Below are positions 5,320 to 13,901 of a DNA stretch of 64,000 bases, one piece after another (the stretch's first letter is position 1; each line of letters begins with the position of its first letter). A model generated the notes under the pieces. The model was not told the DNA's origin, made no database searches, and saw nothing but the letters and a program-made list of their open reading frames with translations. This DNA comes from a virus, in IMG/VR virus record IMGVR_UViG_3300027608_000028, positions 1 to 64,000 of that record; one strand, 5' to 3'. The translations under genes were made by a program, and so were the position numbers.

Positions 5320-7403
5320 TTACTAGTTGCCCTGTACACGCCATCCCAATCAGCTGGCAAGGTAGATTGTTTCATTTCCTTACAACGGTCAATCCATAGT
5401 TCATAATAATGATCCATTTGTCCGTTGAACTTACCCATTAGTTCTTTTGTCGAACGTATAGCCGCATCAAATTTTTGCTTACGATATAATTCAAGCATTG
5501 CATTATGTTTTGTTGTATCTTCTTCAGGAATACTTAATTCATTGGCATTGCCTAATAGTGTATAAACGTATACACCTTCTTTTTTGCCTTTAACTGCAAT
5601 ACAATCTAATTCTAAGCAATAGTACTCGTCTTTAATTAATTCTGCTGTACGTTGTCCTAAAACAATCTTGACGCCATACGGCTTAGACTGACCCTCGAGT
5701 CTGCTCGCCAAATTAACACCGTCGCCAAGACAAGTGTAATCAAAACGCTGATCGCTACCCATATTACCCACAACAACGGCGGCACTATTAATGCCAAGAC
5801 CCATACCAAAAGCTGGCACACCTTCTGCCACAACTTGTTTATTAAACTCATCTAAACTCCCCATCATTTCCAATGCTGTCTTTGCGGCCATGTGTGCATG
5901 TCTTGGTTCATCAACTGGTGCGTTCCAAAATGCCATCTGTGCATCACCGATATACTTGTCCAGTGTTCCGTTATTGTCAATGATCTTTTTAGTCATTGCT
6001 GTCATATAACGGTTCATGATTTTAGTAAGGCCTTGTACATCTTTACCATAGTGTTCGCTGATAGTAGTAAATCCTCGAACGTCAGTGAACATAATACTTA
6101 GTTCACGCTCGTCGCCGCCTAGTTGCAATAGCTCTGGATTCTTTTGTAATTTAGCAACTAATGCAGGACTTAGGTATGTGCCAAACTGTTTTGCAATTTG
6201 TTTCTTTAACGCATTTTCTTTGGCAAACTTATTGAATACAATGTAACTCCAAACTATGAATCCGGTTACAACTGGCCAACTATAATCCCATAACTGATGT
6301 AGTTCTGTAAATAGGTAATAACTGCTATAAGAATATAATCCAATAAAAACTACAATAATAGGTACTGTTAGTAACACACTGGCACGTGGCACAAAATAAA
6401 TTATTGCAATACCAATGGCAACAATACATAATAATTCTATAAAAGTAGACCATGCATAACGTTGAATATTATTTTTATCAACAATTGTTTGAATCATCGA
6501 GGCCTGCATATCATGTGACCACGCACTGCCAGTTGGTGTGGCAATAACTCCGCCAACACCTTCTAATGAAACACCCAAGATAACAACTTTATCTTTTACT
6601 CGTTTCTTAAAATCATCAGTTACACTAATTCTGTCAAACTCATAATTCCAGTTCATCCATACACTACCAGTGGGGTCAGTAGTTACTGCTCCATATTGTG
6701 GCACACGCACGGCTTCTATTCCTGCTTCGCTGGCCTTTACTTGATAACTGGGATCACCTGTGCTTACACGTAATGCTTCCATTGTTAAGCTAGGATAGAT
6801 ATTATCTTGGATGCGAACCAGCATTGGCATTCTACGGACAACACCGTCTGGCTCAGGGGCACTGGCAATAACTCCAACCCCGTCTGCATTATTTGCAAGT
6901 ATGTTAATTGGTTTCAATGCGCCAGGCCAAGCATATAAAAACGGAGCAGGATCTTCTCCGACTTTAGCAACTCCCCTACGTTGTGCATCTGGCTTTTTAG
7001 TTTGTGTAGTAACTGTTTGTGCAATTACTACACCATTCTCTTTAATTTTTTTAGCTAATACATCATCGCCCTTAGCCCTATCAGGTTCACTAAACACCGC
7101 TGGTATCACGATAATACCAGCCCCGCCGGCACGTAGTTTATCGATTATATCTGCAATGTCTTTTCTATCCCACGGCCATTGTCCGTATTTAGGCACTGAC
7201 TTTTCGTCAATCTCTACTATTACTACATCGTTACTATGTACTTTTGGTAAAGTAGTTTGGAGGAAGTCCCAACTCTTTAATCGTAGTACTTGTACAGGCC
7301 ATGGGTCATATACTCTTAATGATATTAACCCTAATAGGATCAATATTACGATACCGTTTCCAGTAAAGAAACGTTTCAAAATTTTAATAATTTTTTCAGT
7401 CAT
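5316..7403 (-). CDS. CHASE2-domain class III adenylate cyclase
   Basis: 695 aa. Membrane segment about 16-30, extracytoplasmic CHASE2 sensor about 35-310, three membrane helices about 318-395, cyclase domain about 425-600, helical tail. Catalytic residues are all visible: metal Asp441 (FTDVRGF) and Asp487 (YIGD), adenine-selecting Lys483 and Thr557 (the class IIIb Lys/Thr pair), Asn564 and Arg568. It should convert ATP to cAMP in response to a periplasmic signal. It ends the FecR/curlin/CsgG operon and has its own promoter-like site at 7410-7438. FecR-CHASE2 pairs are familiar from bacterial genomes but unexpected in a phage. Confidence 0.92.
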   Translation of the reverse strand: MTEKIIKILKRFFTGNGIVILILLGLISLRVYDPWPVQVLRLKSWDFLQTTLPKVHSNDVVIVEIDEKSVPKYGQWPWDRKDIADIIDKLRAGGAGIIVIPAVFSEPDRAKGDDVLAKKIKENGVVIAQTVTTQTKKPDAQRRGVAKVGEDPAPFLYAWPGALKPINILANNADGVGVIASAPEPDGVVRRMPMLVRIQDNIYPSLTMEALRVSTGDPSYQVKASEAGIEAVRVPQYGAVTTDPTGSVWMNWNYEFDRISVTDDFKKRVKDKVVILGVSLEGVGGVIATPTGSAWSHDMQASMIQTIVDKNNIQRYAWSTFIELLCIVAIGIAIIYFVPRASVLLTVPIIVVFIGLYSYSSYYLFTELHQLWDYSWPVVTGFIVWSYIVFNKFAKENALKKQIAKQFGTYLSPALVAKLQKNPELLQLGGDERELSIMFTDVRGFTTISEHYGKDVQGLTKIMNRYMTAMTKKIIDNNGTLDKYIGDAQMAFWNAPVDEPRHAHMAAKTALEMMGSLDEFNKQVVAEGVPAFGMGLGINSAAVVVGNMGSDQRFDYTCLGDGVNLASRLEGQSKPYGVKIVLGQRTAELIKDEYYCLELDCIAVKGKKEGVYVYTLLGNANELSIPEEDTTKHNAMLELYRKQKFDAAIRSTKELMGKFNGQMDHYYELWIDRCKEMKQSTLPADWDGVYRATSK

Positions 7404-7409
7404 AGAGTA

Positions 7410-7438
7410 ATTCTAACATAATTGTTTAAAAAAAGCAA
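7410..7438 (-). promoter_or_regulatory. Possible sigma70 promoter of the cyclase gene
   Basis: Minus strand TTGCTT, 17 bases, TAGAAT, ending six bases before the cyclase ATG region. A fair match in the 38-base gap after the curlin-repeat gene. Confidence 0.4.
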
Positions 7439-7441
7439 TCT

Positions 7442-8596
7442 TTAATTTTGTCGAATAATAACTGTTCCACATCCAGCTAGATTGGTACAGGTTTGTAATA
7501 AATTAATGCTAAGTGGATTGGTAGTTGAACTTTGTATTAGATCCAAATTGTTTGGACCTCCAAGTCCTCTAGTCATGTCGATTGTTGCTTTGTTTGGCTG
7601 AGTACCTTCTTGTACTATTACTGCATTATTTTGCGCCCCGTTCATTTTAAGATCTAAATAGTGCTGGCCAGTGCCTTTTTGCACAATGTCAGCAACATTA
7701 CTATTTCCACTAACATCGATGAACATTATTTTATTTCCGTTATCATTTTGCTTGGCTACTATAGAATTTTGGTTACCGTAAATAGAAGTTGACATAAAAT
7801 GGCCGCCCACACCGCCAGTGTTATTCTGCTGTAATGTCATTGAGTTGTTAGTACCCACCATATCTGTTTCTAAATAATGTCCATTTGAACCCTCAGGTGT
7901 ACCATTGACAGTTCTTCCTTGATTTACGTTAATAGTATTAGTATCTCCTAGTGTATTCATTTTAATTTGATTCTGGCCTATACCGATACCTCCTTGATTT
8001 ATATTAGTAGTATTGGTATTTCCTTGCATAGTTAAATTAATTTCTCCATGTCCTTTTTGATCAATTGTAATAACGTTATTGTCACCAATTTGATCTATAT
8101 AAATTAATTTATTAGGCGCCGTGTAATTTTGATGCAATGTTATTTTTGCTTGTTGTCCTTGTGTAATAACACTAGTGCCAGGCCCAGTTGTCATTGACAG
8201 TGAAGAGCCCTGAGAATTTGTTGTAGTTGTGACTGGCGGGCTACTAAAACTATAGTACCTGCCAGAATCTGGCCATGCTATGTTGCCATTGCCGTCGCTG
8301 GTATAAAGATACAAAAAGTCGCCGTTTAGTGTAGCATGGTCTACAATATAAGTTGTTCCTGAACATTCCGGACTTGTACAAGACGCTAGCCAGCCACTTA
8401 AATTATTAATTCCTATTGTGGCTAGTGCATCAAACTCTGCTGGGTTGTTACCTCGGTACACAAATATATAGTCACTACCCTGTCCACTGACATTCATTGC
8501 CGGGCCAATAGTTGTTGCGTCTGCTCTTAATGAAAATAAAACCGCTATTACAAAAATTACTATTGCAATAATATAATCGTTAATATAATCTTTCAT
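7442..8596 (-). CDS. Curlin-repeat secreted protein (CsgA/CsgB-like), long form
   Basis: 384 aa. N-terminal hydrophobic signal segment (about 8-26), a less repetitive domain to about 150, then some ten curlin-type repeats in which I-x-Q-x-G-x-x-N-x-x-x-I-x-Q spacing recurs (for example IYIDQIGDNNVITIDQKG). In CsgA such strands stack into an amyloid beta-solenoid. Lies nine bases after the FecR gene in the csgF-csgG cluster, so it is a likely export substrate. The unusual N-terminal domain could be an adhesion or cap module. Confidence 0.8.
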   Translation of the reverse strand: MKDYINDYIIAIVIFVIAVLFSLRADATTIGPAMNVSGQGSDYIFVYRGNNPAEFDALATIGINNLSGWLASCTSPECSGTTYIVDHATLNGDFLYLYTSDGNGNIAWPDSGRYYSFSSPPVTTTTNSQGSSLSMTTGPGTSVITQGQQAKITLHQNYTAPNKLIYIDQIGDNNVITIDQKGHGEINLTMQGNTNTTNINQGGIGIGQNQIKMNTLGDTNTINVNQGRTVNGTPEGSNGHYLETDMVGTNNSMTLQQNNTGGVGGHFMSTSIYGNQNSIVAKQNDNGNKIMFIDVSGNSNVADIVQKGTGQHYLDLKMNGAQNNAVIVQEGTQPNKATIDMTRGLGGPNNLDLIQSSTTNPLSINLLQTCTNLAGCGTVIIRQN

Positions 8597-8604
8597 AGTA
8601 CTAC

Positions 8605-9723
8605 TTATTTTTGTGTCAACGTAATAATAGTGTTATTCCCAGAGTTAACACGATTCTTAAATTCTAAACTTCCCTGCGTCTGATATATTATCGCACTTTG
8701 TGTTAATGGTATAGTTACACTTTGAATGTCACTGCCGTTATCTCTGTAAAGGGTTAATCCTAGTTCATCTTTAAATACTTGTATGCCGCTACTTCTTTTC
8801 CAATCTGGTAACTGACTATCTACGTCTTTTAGTAAGTCTTCGTTTAAGGCTCCGCCTACCATATCAAATATATTTTCTAAGAACGATGTTGTTGTTAGAT
8901 AATCCTGACTTAGCCTATTACCGAAAAACTCTTTCTGTGAAGCATCTAGCGCATTTTCCAAACCTTTTTCTTTAAGGAAGTCTATATCCAGTGCGCTCTT
9001 AAAGCCTCGGCTTTCTCGGGCGGCGGCTTGTAATTCTTTTGGTGCTGTAAATAACATCATGTTGTTCATTTGATCTTCACTAAAATTTAATATAACTGGT
9101 CTTGTGGGAGCATTCATTCTACTAGATATTCGTGTAGCTTGAAATGCTTTATTTAAAATTACTGTACCCATATCGCTGGTAACTATAATTTCTCCTACTA
9201 CACATTCATATTCAATATCTTTTACAGTCCTTCCCGTTCTTGGCGCTGGACAACTGGGTAGCAATACAACTGTACTTGCTCCTACTTCGTCAACTGTTGT
9301 TGTAAAATCTGTACCCCTAACACCAATAGTAGCTGTGGGTGTAGTTATTGCAACATTTTGCGGATTATTTTTAGCTACCTGGCCTGATGCATATCTTACT
9401 GTACCTAATGCTATCTTAACTGCCAGCTTACCACCCGATTTACTTTTAGGATCATATACAAAATCATCTATTACTAATTTACTGTTTTCAGTTATCTGTA
9501 CCTTAGTGTCATCTTCAAACGTAATACCAACTTTTCCTGATCCTGTTTTAATCGAATCATTCATTTCTATACCGGCTCCTTTGGTTCCTTCTACGGTGGA
9601 CTTTGCTCGCTGAATCTGAGACACGGCGGCAATTTGTTCCGTGACTTTTCCAACAAATGCGCCTGCGTCCAATGATATACTGGCCAATAGTATTATGGCT
9701 CCAAATAGTTTGTGCAATTTCAT
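8605..9723 (-). CDS. FecR-domain periplasmic protein
   Basis: 372 aa with signal peptide (about 1-22). Residues about 40-150 carry the FecR fold signature: a glycine-rich strand around the KTGSGKVGITFEDDT stretch, then TPTATIGVRGTDF. The C-terminal half is not recognised. In bacteria FecR domains bind ligands or sugars in the periplasm and often lie beside CHASE2 cyclases, which suggests the pair works as a sensing unit. Spacing to both flanking curlin-repeat genes is only about 9 bases. Confidence 0.85.
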   Translation of the reverse strand: MKLHKLFGAIILLASISLDAGAFVGKVTEQIAAVSQIQRAKSTVEGTKGAGIEMNDSIKTGSGKVGITFEDDTKVQITENSKLVIDDFVYDPKSKSGGKLAVKIALGTVRYASGQVAKNNPQNVAITTPTATIGVRGTDFTTTVDEVGASTVVLLPSCPAPRTGRTVKDIEYECVVGEIIVTSDMGTVILNKAFQATRISSRMNAPTRPVILNFSEDQMNNMMLFTAPKELQAAARESRGFKSALDIDFLKEKGLENALDASQKEFFGNRLSQDYLTTTSFLENIFDMVGGALNEDLLKDVDSQLPDWKRSSGIQVFKDELGLTLYRDNGSDIQSVTIPLTQSAIIYQTQGSLEFKNRVNSGNNTIITLTQK

Positions 9724-9732
9724 TTGCGTTCT

Positions 9733-10512
9733 TTAATTTCTGCTAGTCAGTGTAGTAACGTTTCCGTTACCAACGCTTTTTAAATTAATAGTAGAATCAA
9801 CAGTTCCAGACTGGTTAATTACCGTAGTATTACTAGATCCGGCAATATCAACTTTAGCATAATGTCCTAAAGTACTGCCACCACTTTGTGTTATTGTAGT
9901 ACTATTGCTGGCTCCTACTGTAACAATATCAACCTGGCCTTTGTCTCCGGTCATATTTAAAATTGTTGCGTTGGCTCCGCCTCCAGTTTGATTAATTGTT
10001 GCTATTACATCACTTGCATTTATATCTGCACTTAATGAATTATTGGCTCCGCCTGCTTGTATTGCGGTTAACGAATTATTAGTTCCTAGCATATTAATTG
10101 TTGCCAGTGAGTCATTACCATCTTGATCTATACTCAATGTTTGACTTGCGGCAAGTCCCAAGCCATCGCCATTAATGTTTATAGTAGCTATAGCATTATT
10201 GCCTTGTACTTTGTAAAATACATTAGTTGCATTGGATCCATTGGCCGTAGTAGTATCTACTCCCATGTTTAATATATTACCAGATCCTATTTGCTGGATA
10301 CTTAAAAGAAGGCCATCGCCTCGAAGTCTGCTGGGCGTTGTATTACCTGTGCCTACGCCCTGTACAGCTCGTACTCTGTTTGAGGCTCCGTCCTGGAGCA
10401 TCGTAATTGTTGCGTTATCTCCTGCTTGGTCAATAAAAATACTGTTGTCTGCCGCTTGTGACGCTTGACTCAGTAATATTAACCCTAACAAAAATATTTG
10501 TTTTGTTGTCAT
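9733..10512 (-). CDS. Curlin-repeat secreted protein (CsgA/CsgB-like), short form
   Basis: 259 aa with a clear signal peptide (MTTKQIFLLGLILLSQASQA). The mature part is almost wholly Gly/Asn/Gln/Thr-rich curlin-type repeats (for example IFIDQAGDNATITMLQDG). It follows csgG by 96 bases, which include a hairpin CACAAAT/ATTTGTG. Likely amyloid subunit or nucleator; which of the two curlin-like proteins is major cannot be told. Confidence 0.8.
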   Translation of the reverse strand: MTTKQIFLLGLILLSQASQAADNSIFIDQAGDNATITMLQDGASNRVRAVQGVGTGNTTPSRLRGDGLLLSIQQIGSGNILNMGVDTTTANGSNATNVFYKVQGNNAIATININGDGLGLAASQTLSIDQDGNDSLATINMLGTNNSLTAIQAGGANNSLSADINASDVIATINQTGGGANATILNMTGDKGQVDIVTVGASNSTTITQSGGSTLGHYAKVDIAGSSNTTVINQSGTVDSTINLKSVGNGNVTTLTSRN

Positions 10513-10608
10513 ATGTTATATATGATGTGATAGTTTAACACACCATACCCTTTTGGTACTTCCCTACCTTATCTCTGAATTCACAAATATTCTAATTTGT
10601 GTTTCTGT

Positions 10609-11967
10609 TCATTCCAACAGATCTATGTGTATCCATCCGCCTTTATATTCGCTGTCTGTAACTTTTAGCCAACCGTCAAAGCCCAGTTGTCTAATTGATA
10701 ATGTGGTTCCTTTAACGAACCACAACTTAGTTGCACTCTGTAAATTTGGTTCAGAATAGATGTGTCCTGATTCTTTAAGTTTCATTTTTCGGAATAATGT
10801 TATTCCTGCTAAACTAGTATTAGGTTTAACTCCAGTCGATATATCCACCGCTACGGGTTTGTTTTCTTTCTCGACTGGGGTTTCTTTAATGGGGGTACTT
10901 GCAGGCTCGGTAACTCCTCCAGCTGGCTTTGGTTCTTTGGGCCCGTCAATTTTGCTTCCTGCAGGTGCTTCTCTGCCATTGGACTCGAGTGATATGGGTG
11001 ATGGTGCGGTTTGGGTGCCGGGGGATTCTTCCTTGCCGCTCTTTTGAACCAACTCATTTTTCACCTCTGGAGGCACTACTACAACTGTCTTCGGTGCAGG
11101 TGTTTCCACTACTACGGGTGGTATTATTTTTTCTTCTTTTAGTATCACTGGAGGTGTTACTGATGTTATAGTTTTTCTGTATTCCCATACGCCTTTCCTT
11201 TCGCCTTCTTTAATCAATTCTACTACTGCCATTTCAATAGCTGATTTAACTGCGTATGTGCCAGGCTCATTTATAGTTAAACCTAATTCAGCTTCGAATG
11301 CTTGTGTGCCAGCATCAAAAAATTTCAGTGCTGTAGCGGAATCTGCTGTACTTAAAATAGTTTTTTGTACATTTACTGTCATTAAAACTTTTCCTGTGTT
11401 AACTGATATTGCACGTAAACTGACTGTTACTGTATCTGTGCTCCATTGAGTTTGTCTTCCAATTCCAAATATACGCATACCGGCGCCGCCGCTGGTAGTA
11501 CTAGAGTCATATCCAATGATTCCACCCTCGACTATCATTCCTGCAAATTGTAATGGCATTAACGGTTTAGCATTTGAACCTTCATAGGCTTCGCGCATCT
11601 GTCTAATTATTAAACGTTCCTTAGTAAGGTTATCTACGCCCACACGTTCTACTACTTCAAACCAATTACCAGCGCCAACGTCTTGTAATGCTTTAATTAA
11701 AAATGCTTCGGCGCCCTGTGTAACTGCCGAACTTAAACTGGCCACGTTAGCTTGTGGTCTACGTTGTCCAGTTTTATCTGCAAAACTGTATACTGCCACA
11801 CTTAGCGGTTTCGTACTTGCTGGCAACGGAATATTAGCAAATTCTTTTTTAACTGCTTCGCGTTGCGTAGTTACCGTTGGATCCGATTCTGTAATGCCGG
11901 CAAACTGCGACACCGCGCATCCGTTTAATATCACTAAGGTTGTAATATATAATAATCTTTTTATCAT
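10609..11967 (-). CDS. csgG: CsgG-family outer-membrane curli secretion channel with SH3-like tail
   Basis: 452 aa from the ATG at 11967; 11 upstream in-frame codons are rejected because they displace the lipoprotein signal (LNGC, Cys about 17). Residues about 40-280 match CsgG closely: SVAVYSFADKTGQRRP, the IMVEGSIIGYES-type strand as MIVEGGIIGYDSSTTSGG, RIFGIGRQTQW and SAIEMAVVELIKEG. CsgG is a nonameric lipid-anchored pore exporting curlin. Beyond the usual CsgG length lie a Pro/Lys/Glu linker and a C-terminal SH3-like domain (about 390-452). One base after csgF. Confidence 0.93.
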   Translation of the reverse strand: MIKRLLYITTLVILNGCAVSQFAGITESDPTVTTQREAVKKEFANIPLPASTKPLSVAVYSFADKTGQRRPQANVASLSSAVTQGAEAFLIKALQDVGAGNWFEVVERVGVDNLTKERLIIRQMREAYEGSNAKPLMPLQFAGMIVEGGIIGYDSSTTSGGAGMRIFGIGRQTQWSTDTVTVSLRAISVNTGKVLMTVNVQKTILSTADSATALKFFDAGTQAFEAELGLTINEPGTYAVKSAIEMAVVELIKEGERKGVWEYRKTITSVTPPVILKEEKIIPPVVVETPAPKTVVVVPPEVKNELVQKSGKEESPGTQTAPSPISLESNGREAPAGSKIDGPKEPKPAGGVTEPASTPIKETPVEKENKPVAVDISTGVKPNTSLAGITLFRKMKLKESGHIYSEPNLQSATKLWFVKGTTLSIRQLGFDGWLKVTDSEYKGGWIHIDLLE

Positions 11968-11968
11968 C

Positions 11969-12421
11969 TTAAAACTGGAACTGCCCCAATGGTATGACAA
12001 TCGTTGTCTGATTTCCTACTGTATCTGTTACGACCAATGTTACACTAGTTGTTCCGTCCTTAGTCCAAAAAATAGTATTACCTTCAAAATTTAAAGTACC
12101 ACTAGTAGCGCCACCATCTTTAAACATTGCTGTTGCAAGATTTTGTGATATTTGTGCGTAAATTCTAGATTCTAAATTGTTTAGAAACTTTTGTAGATTG
12201 GTATTCTTTTTGTCTGCCGCGGCCTTTTCTATTGCGGCTTGTATAGCATCACGGACAGACTTCTGACGAGTAAATTCTTGATTTTCTATCGTTAATACGT
12301 GACTACTGTAGCCAATGCCATTAAATGCAGGGCTTTTAAAGGAAAAATCCGATATCGGTGCGGCCACTAAGTTTAGTGGCATAGCTATTGCGATTAAAAA
12401 GTATTTTTGTAGTTTTGTCAT
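11969..12421 (-). CDS. csgF: CsgF-family curli assembly factor
   Basis: 150 aa with signal peptide (about 1-20) and a mature N-terminus SDFSFKSPAFNGIG. This matches the CsgF N-terminus (F-x-F-x-N/S-P-x-F-x-G), the part that binds inside the CsgG pore. The C-terminal strand TIVIPLGQFQF fits the family end. Gene order csgF-csgG with one base between them supports the call. Ribosome site is weak. Confidence 0.88.
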   Translation of the reverse strand: MTKLQKYFLIAIAMPLNLVAAPISDFSFKSPAFNGIGYSSHVLTIENQEFTRQKSVRDAIQAAIEKAAADKKNTNLQKFLNNLESRIYAQISQNLATAMFKDGGATSGTLNFEGNTIFWTKDGTTSVTLVVTDTVGNQTTIVIPLGQFQF

Positions 12422-12501
12422 ATTTCATGTTATAAGCCACAATCAGAGCTCTAATGTATTTACAGTAAATCTGGCTAGAGTTAAAGTGTATGTTATCAGT
12501 C

Positions 12502-12530
12502 AAAAAAATACCCGTATAAAACGGGTATTT
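12502..12530 (-). terminator. Terminator after tRNA-Ile2
   Basis: Minus-strand stem AATACCCGT/ACGGGTATT followed by T7, directly 3' of the tRNA at 12536-12610. It insulates csgF from the genes upstream, so the curli-like operon needs its own promoter at about 12422-12500. Confidence 0.8.
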
Positions 12531-12535
12531 TAATG

Positions 12536-12610
12536 TGGTGGGCCAAGTAAGAATTGAACTTACACTCAATCGATTATGAGTCGACTGCTTTACCATTAAG
12601 CTATTGGCCC
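12536..12610 (-). tRNA. tRNA with CAT anticodon, probably Ile2 (lysidine type)
   Basis: Cloverleaf with acceptor GGGCCAA/TTGGCCC, anticodon stem GTCGA/TCGAT, loop CTCATAA, A73 and CCA. The anticodon arm (GTCGACTCATAATCGAT) is very close to that of bacterial tRNA-Ile2, whose C34 is changed to lysidine by TilS, and unlike the array tRNA-Met at 185-260. Confidence 0.8.
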
Positions 12611-12616
12611 TTAACT

Positions 12617-13054
12617 TTATTGTCCTTTACGTAAACGTTCTTCTTTATGTCTAGTAAAAGCTTCTTCAAGAGCAGTATCCACTCTGACATTGCCAAATAC
12701 TCTTTCAATCATATCGGTTATCATAAAACTAAACTTATCTCCTATTTGGCCTGGATCAGAATGCTCAAACCAAGTATAGTCAATGTTATACTTGGTTCCA
12801 GTGAAAGTTTCTTTCATCTTTATGTCTTTTAAAGTAATATCGTTGCGCCAGCATCTAAGTAAGTAATCTCTGTTATTTTTCCAGAATTTATATTTCCATG
12901 TCTTGCGTTCTTTACGTGTACATAACTTAACTACGGCAGTTGCGTGGTCCAATCGATTGCCCAATTGTTCTAGTTGTGTATCACTATCTGCCCTATTACG
13001 CATAGTAGTGCTACTTAGAACAATTGCATTTAAATTATCTTTAAATAAATTCAT
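12617..13054 (-). CDS. Hypothetical protein (145 aa)
   Basis: Soluble, charged, Trp-containing. Mid-protein has KERKTWKYKFWKNNRDYLLR. No signal or known motif. It is the last gene of the coupled series running down from about 15.8 kb and precedes the tRNA-Ile2, with which it probably shares a transcript. Confidence 0.6.
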   Translation of the reverse strand: MNLFKDNLNAIVLSSTTMRNRADSDTQLEQLGNRLDHATAVVKLCTRKERKTWKYKFWKNNRDYLLRCWRNDITLKDIKMKETFTGTKYNIDYTWFEHSDPGQIGDKFSFMITDMIERVFGNVRVDTALEEAFTRHKEERLRKGQ

Positions 13055-13251
13055 TTGATGATTCCTAAACGATCTAAAATATATTTTTCTAGACTGGGCT
13101 CTGTACGTGTCTCACCAAATGCCCAGATACATTCTCGCACAATCAACTTGGCAAACTTTTCTTTATCAAAGTCCCAACACACCCCATCATGGGCCGAAGG
13201 ATCGATGTAGGTAGTAGCCTGTTCAGCAAGTTGTTTAATTCGTTCATTCAT
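13051..13251 (-). CDS. MNERI-family small protein, member 1
   Basis: 66 aa from the ATG at 13251, chosen because MNERIKQLAEQA is the shared start of this family and overlaps the previous stop. Pattern: MNERI-LAEQA, a variable part, F-K-FAKLIVRECIW, variable tail. This copy ends LDRLGIIK rather than HFGVEE. Function unknown; helical, possibly a small adaptor. Confidence 0.7.
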   Translation of the reverse strand: MNERIKQLAEQATTYIDPSAHDGVCWDFDKEKFAKLIVRECIWAFGETRTEPSLEKYILDRLGIIK

Positions 13252-13531
13252 CTTCAACTCCGAAATGATTTCTAAATCTAACAACCGCATCTACGATACC
13301 TTGATTATTGCCTGTCAGGTATTCCCTAATTAATGGATCTTTTTCCTGAGCAATTTCTTCATCGGCAACAATCTCATCCATAGATTCTTTCAAACATTCT
13401 TTCACAATTAACTCGGCGAACTTTGTCATAACAGTTGAGTCCAAGGTATTACCTGGATGATACATATACACAGCATCACCCCACACAGCAATACCAGCCT
13501 GTTCAGCCAGTTCTCTAATTCGTTCGTTCAT
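13244..13531 (-). CDS. MNERI-family small protein, member 2
   Basis: 95 aa. Starts MNERIRELAEQAGIAVWGDA, contains the family core FAELIVKEC and ends FRNHFGVEDE. Coupled at both ends with its neighbours (overlaps of 4-8 bases). Function unknown. Confidence 0.72.
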   Translation of the reverse strand: MNERIRELAEQAGIAVWGDAVYMYHPGNTLDSTVMTKFAELIVKECLKESMDEIVADEEIAQEKDPLIREYLTGNNQGIVDAVVRFRNHFGVEDE

Positions 13532-13743
13532 TTTCCAACTCCAAAATGTTGTTTAATCTTATCCGCATAGGTGCTTGCGGGTTCACAGTGATCTACTGCA
13601 TCCGTAACAATCTTAGCACATTCCCTAACAATCAACTCGGCGAACTTTTCCTGGTCTAATGCTTTGATTTCTGTATATCCACCATCAGTATATCCAACAA
13701 CTTTTTGAGCCTGTAGAGCAAGTTCTCGAATTCGTTCGTTCAT
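13528..13743 (-). CDS. MNERI-family small protein, member 3
   Basis: 71 aa. Starts MNERIRELALQAQKVVGYTD, core EKFAELIVRECAK, ends IKQHFGVGK. ATGA overlaps on both sides. Closest in design to members 2 and 5. Confidence 0.72.
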   Translation of the reverse strand: MNERIRELALQAQKVVGYTDGGYTEIKALDQEKFAELIVRECAKIVTDAVDHCEPASTYADKIKQHFGVGK

Positions 13744-13901
13744 TTTCCAACTCCGAAATGTATTTTAATCCACCGGTTAATCTCCGCTAATACCTCTTCG
13801 GTAACATCTTTGACCTCACCTGTTGGAACACAAGGTTCTTGTTCCCAAGTGCAGATTGTTTTACTTTTTCCATCTTGCTCGACCACAACCGATAGTTTCA
13901 T
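13740..13901 (-). CDS. Small protein with HFGV tail (53 aa)
   Basis: Starts MKLSVVVEQDGKSKTICTWE and ends INRWIKIHFGVGK, so it carries only the C-terminal tail of the MNERI family on an unrelated beta-type N-terminus. TAATG overlap with the gene before and ATGA with the gene after show it is translated. The shared tail suggests module swapping. Confidence 0.65.
   Translation of the reverse strand: MKLSVVVEQDGKSKTICTWEQEPCVPTGEVKDVTEEVLAEINRWIKIHFGVGK

Noticed and set aside
7442-10512. Curlin-repeat proteins as ordinary tail fibres
   Set aside because: They have Sec signal peptides, curlin-type spacing and sit in a csgF-csgG operon, unlike the signal-less fibre-like gene at 22486-23898.
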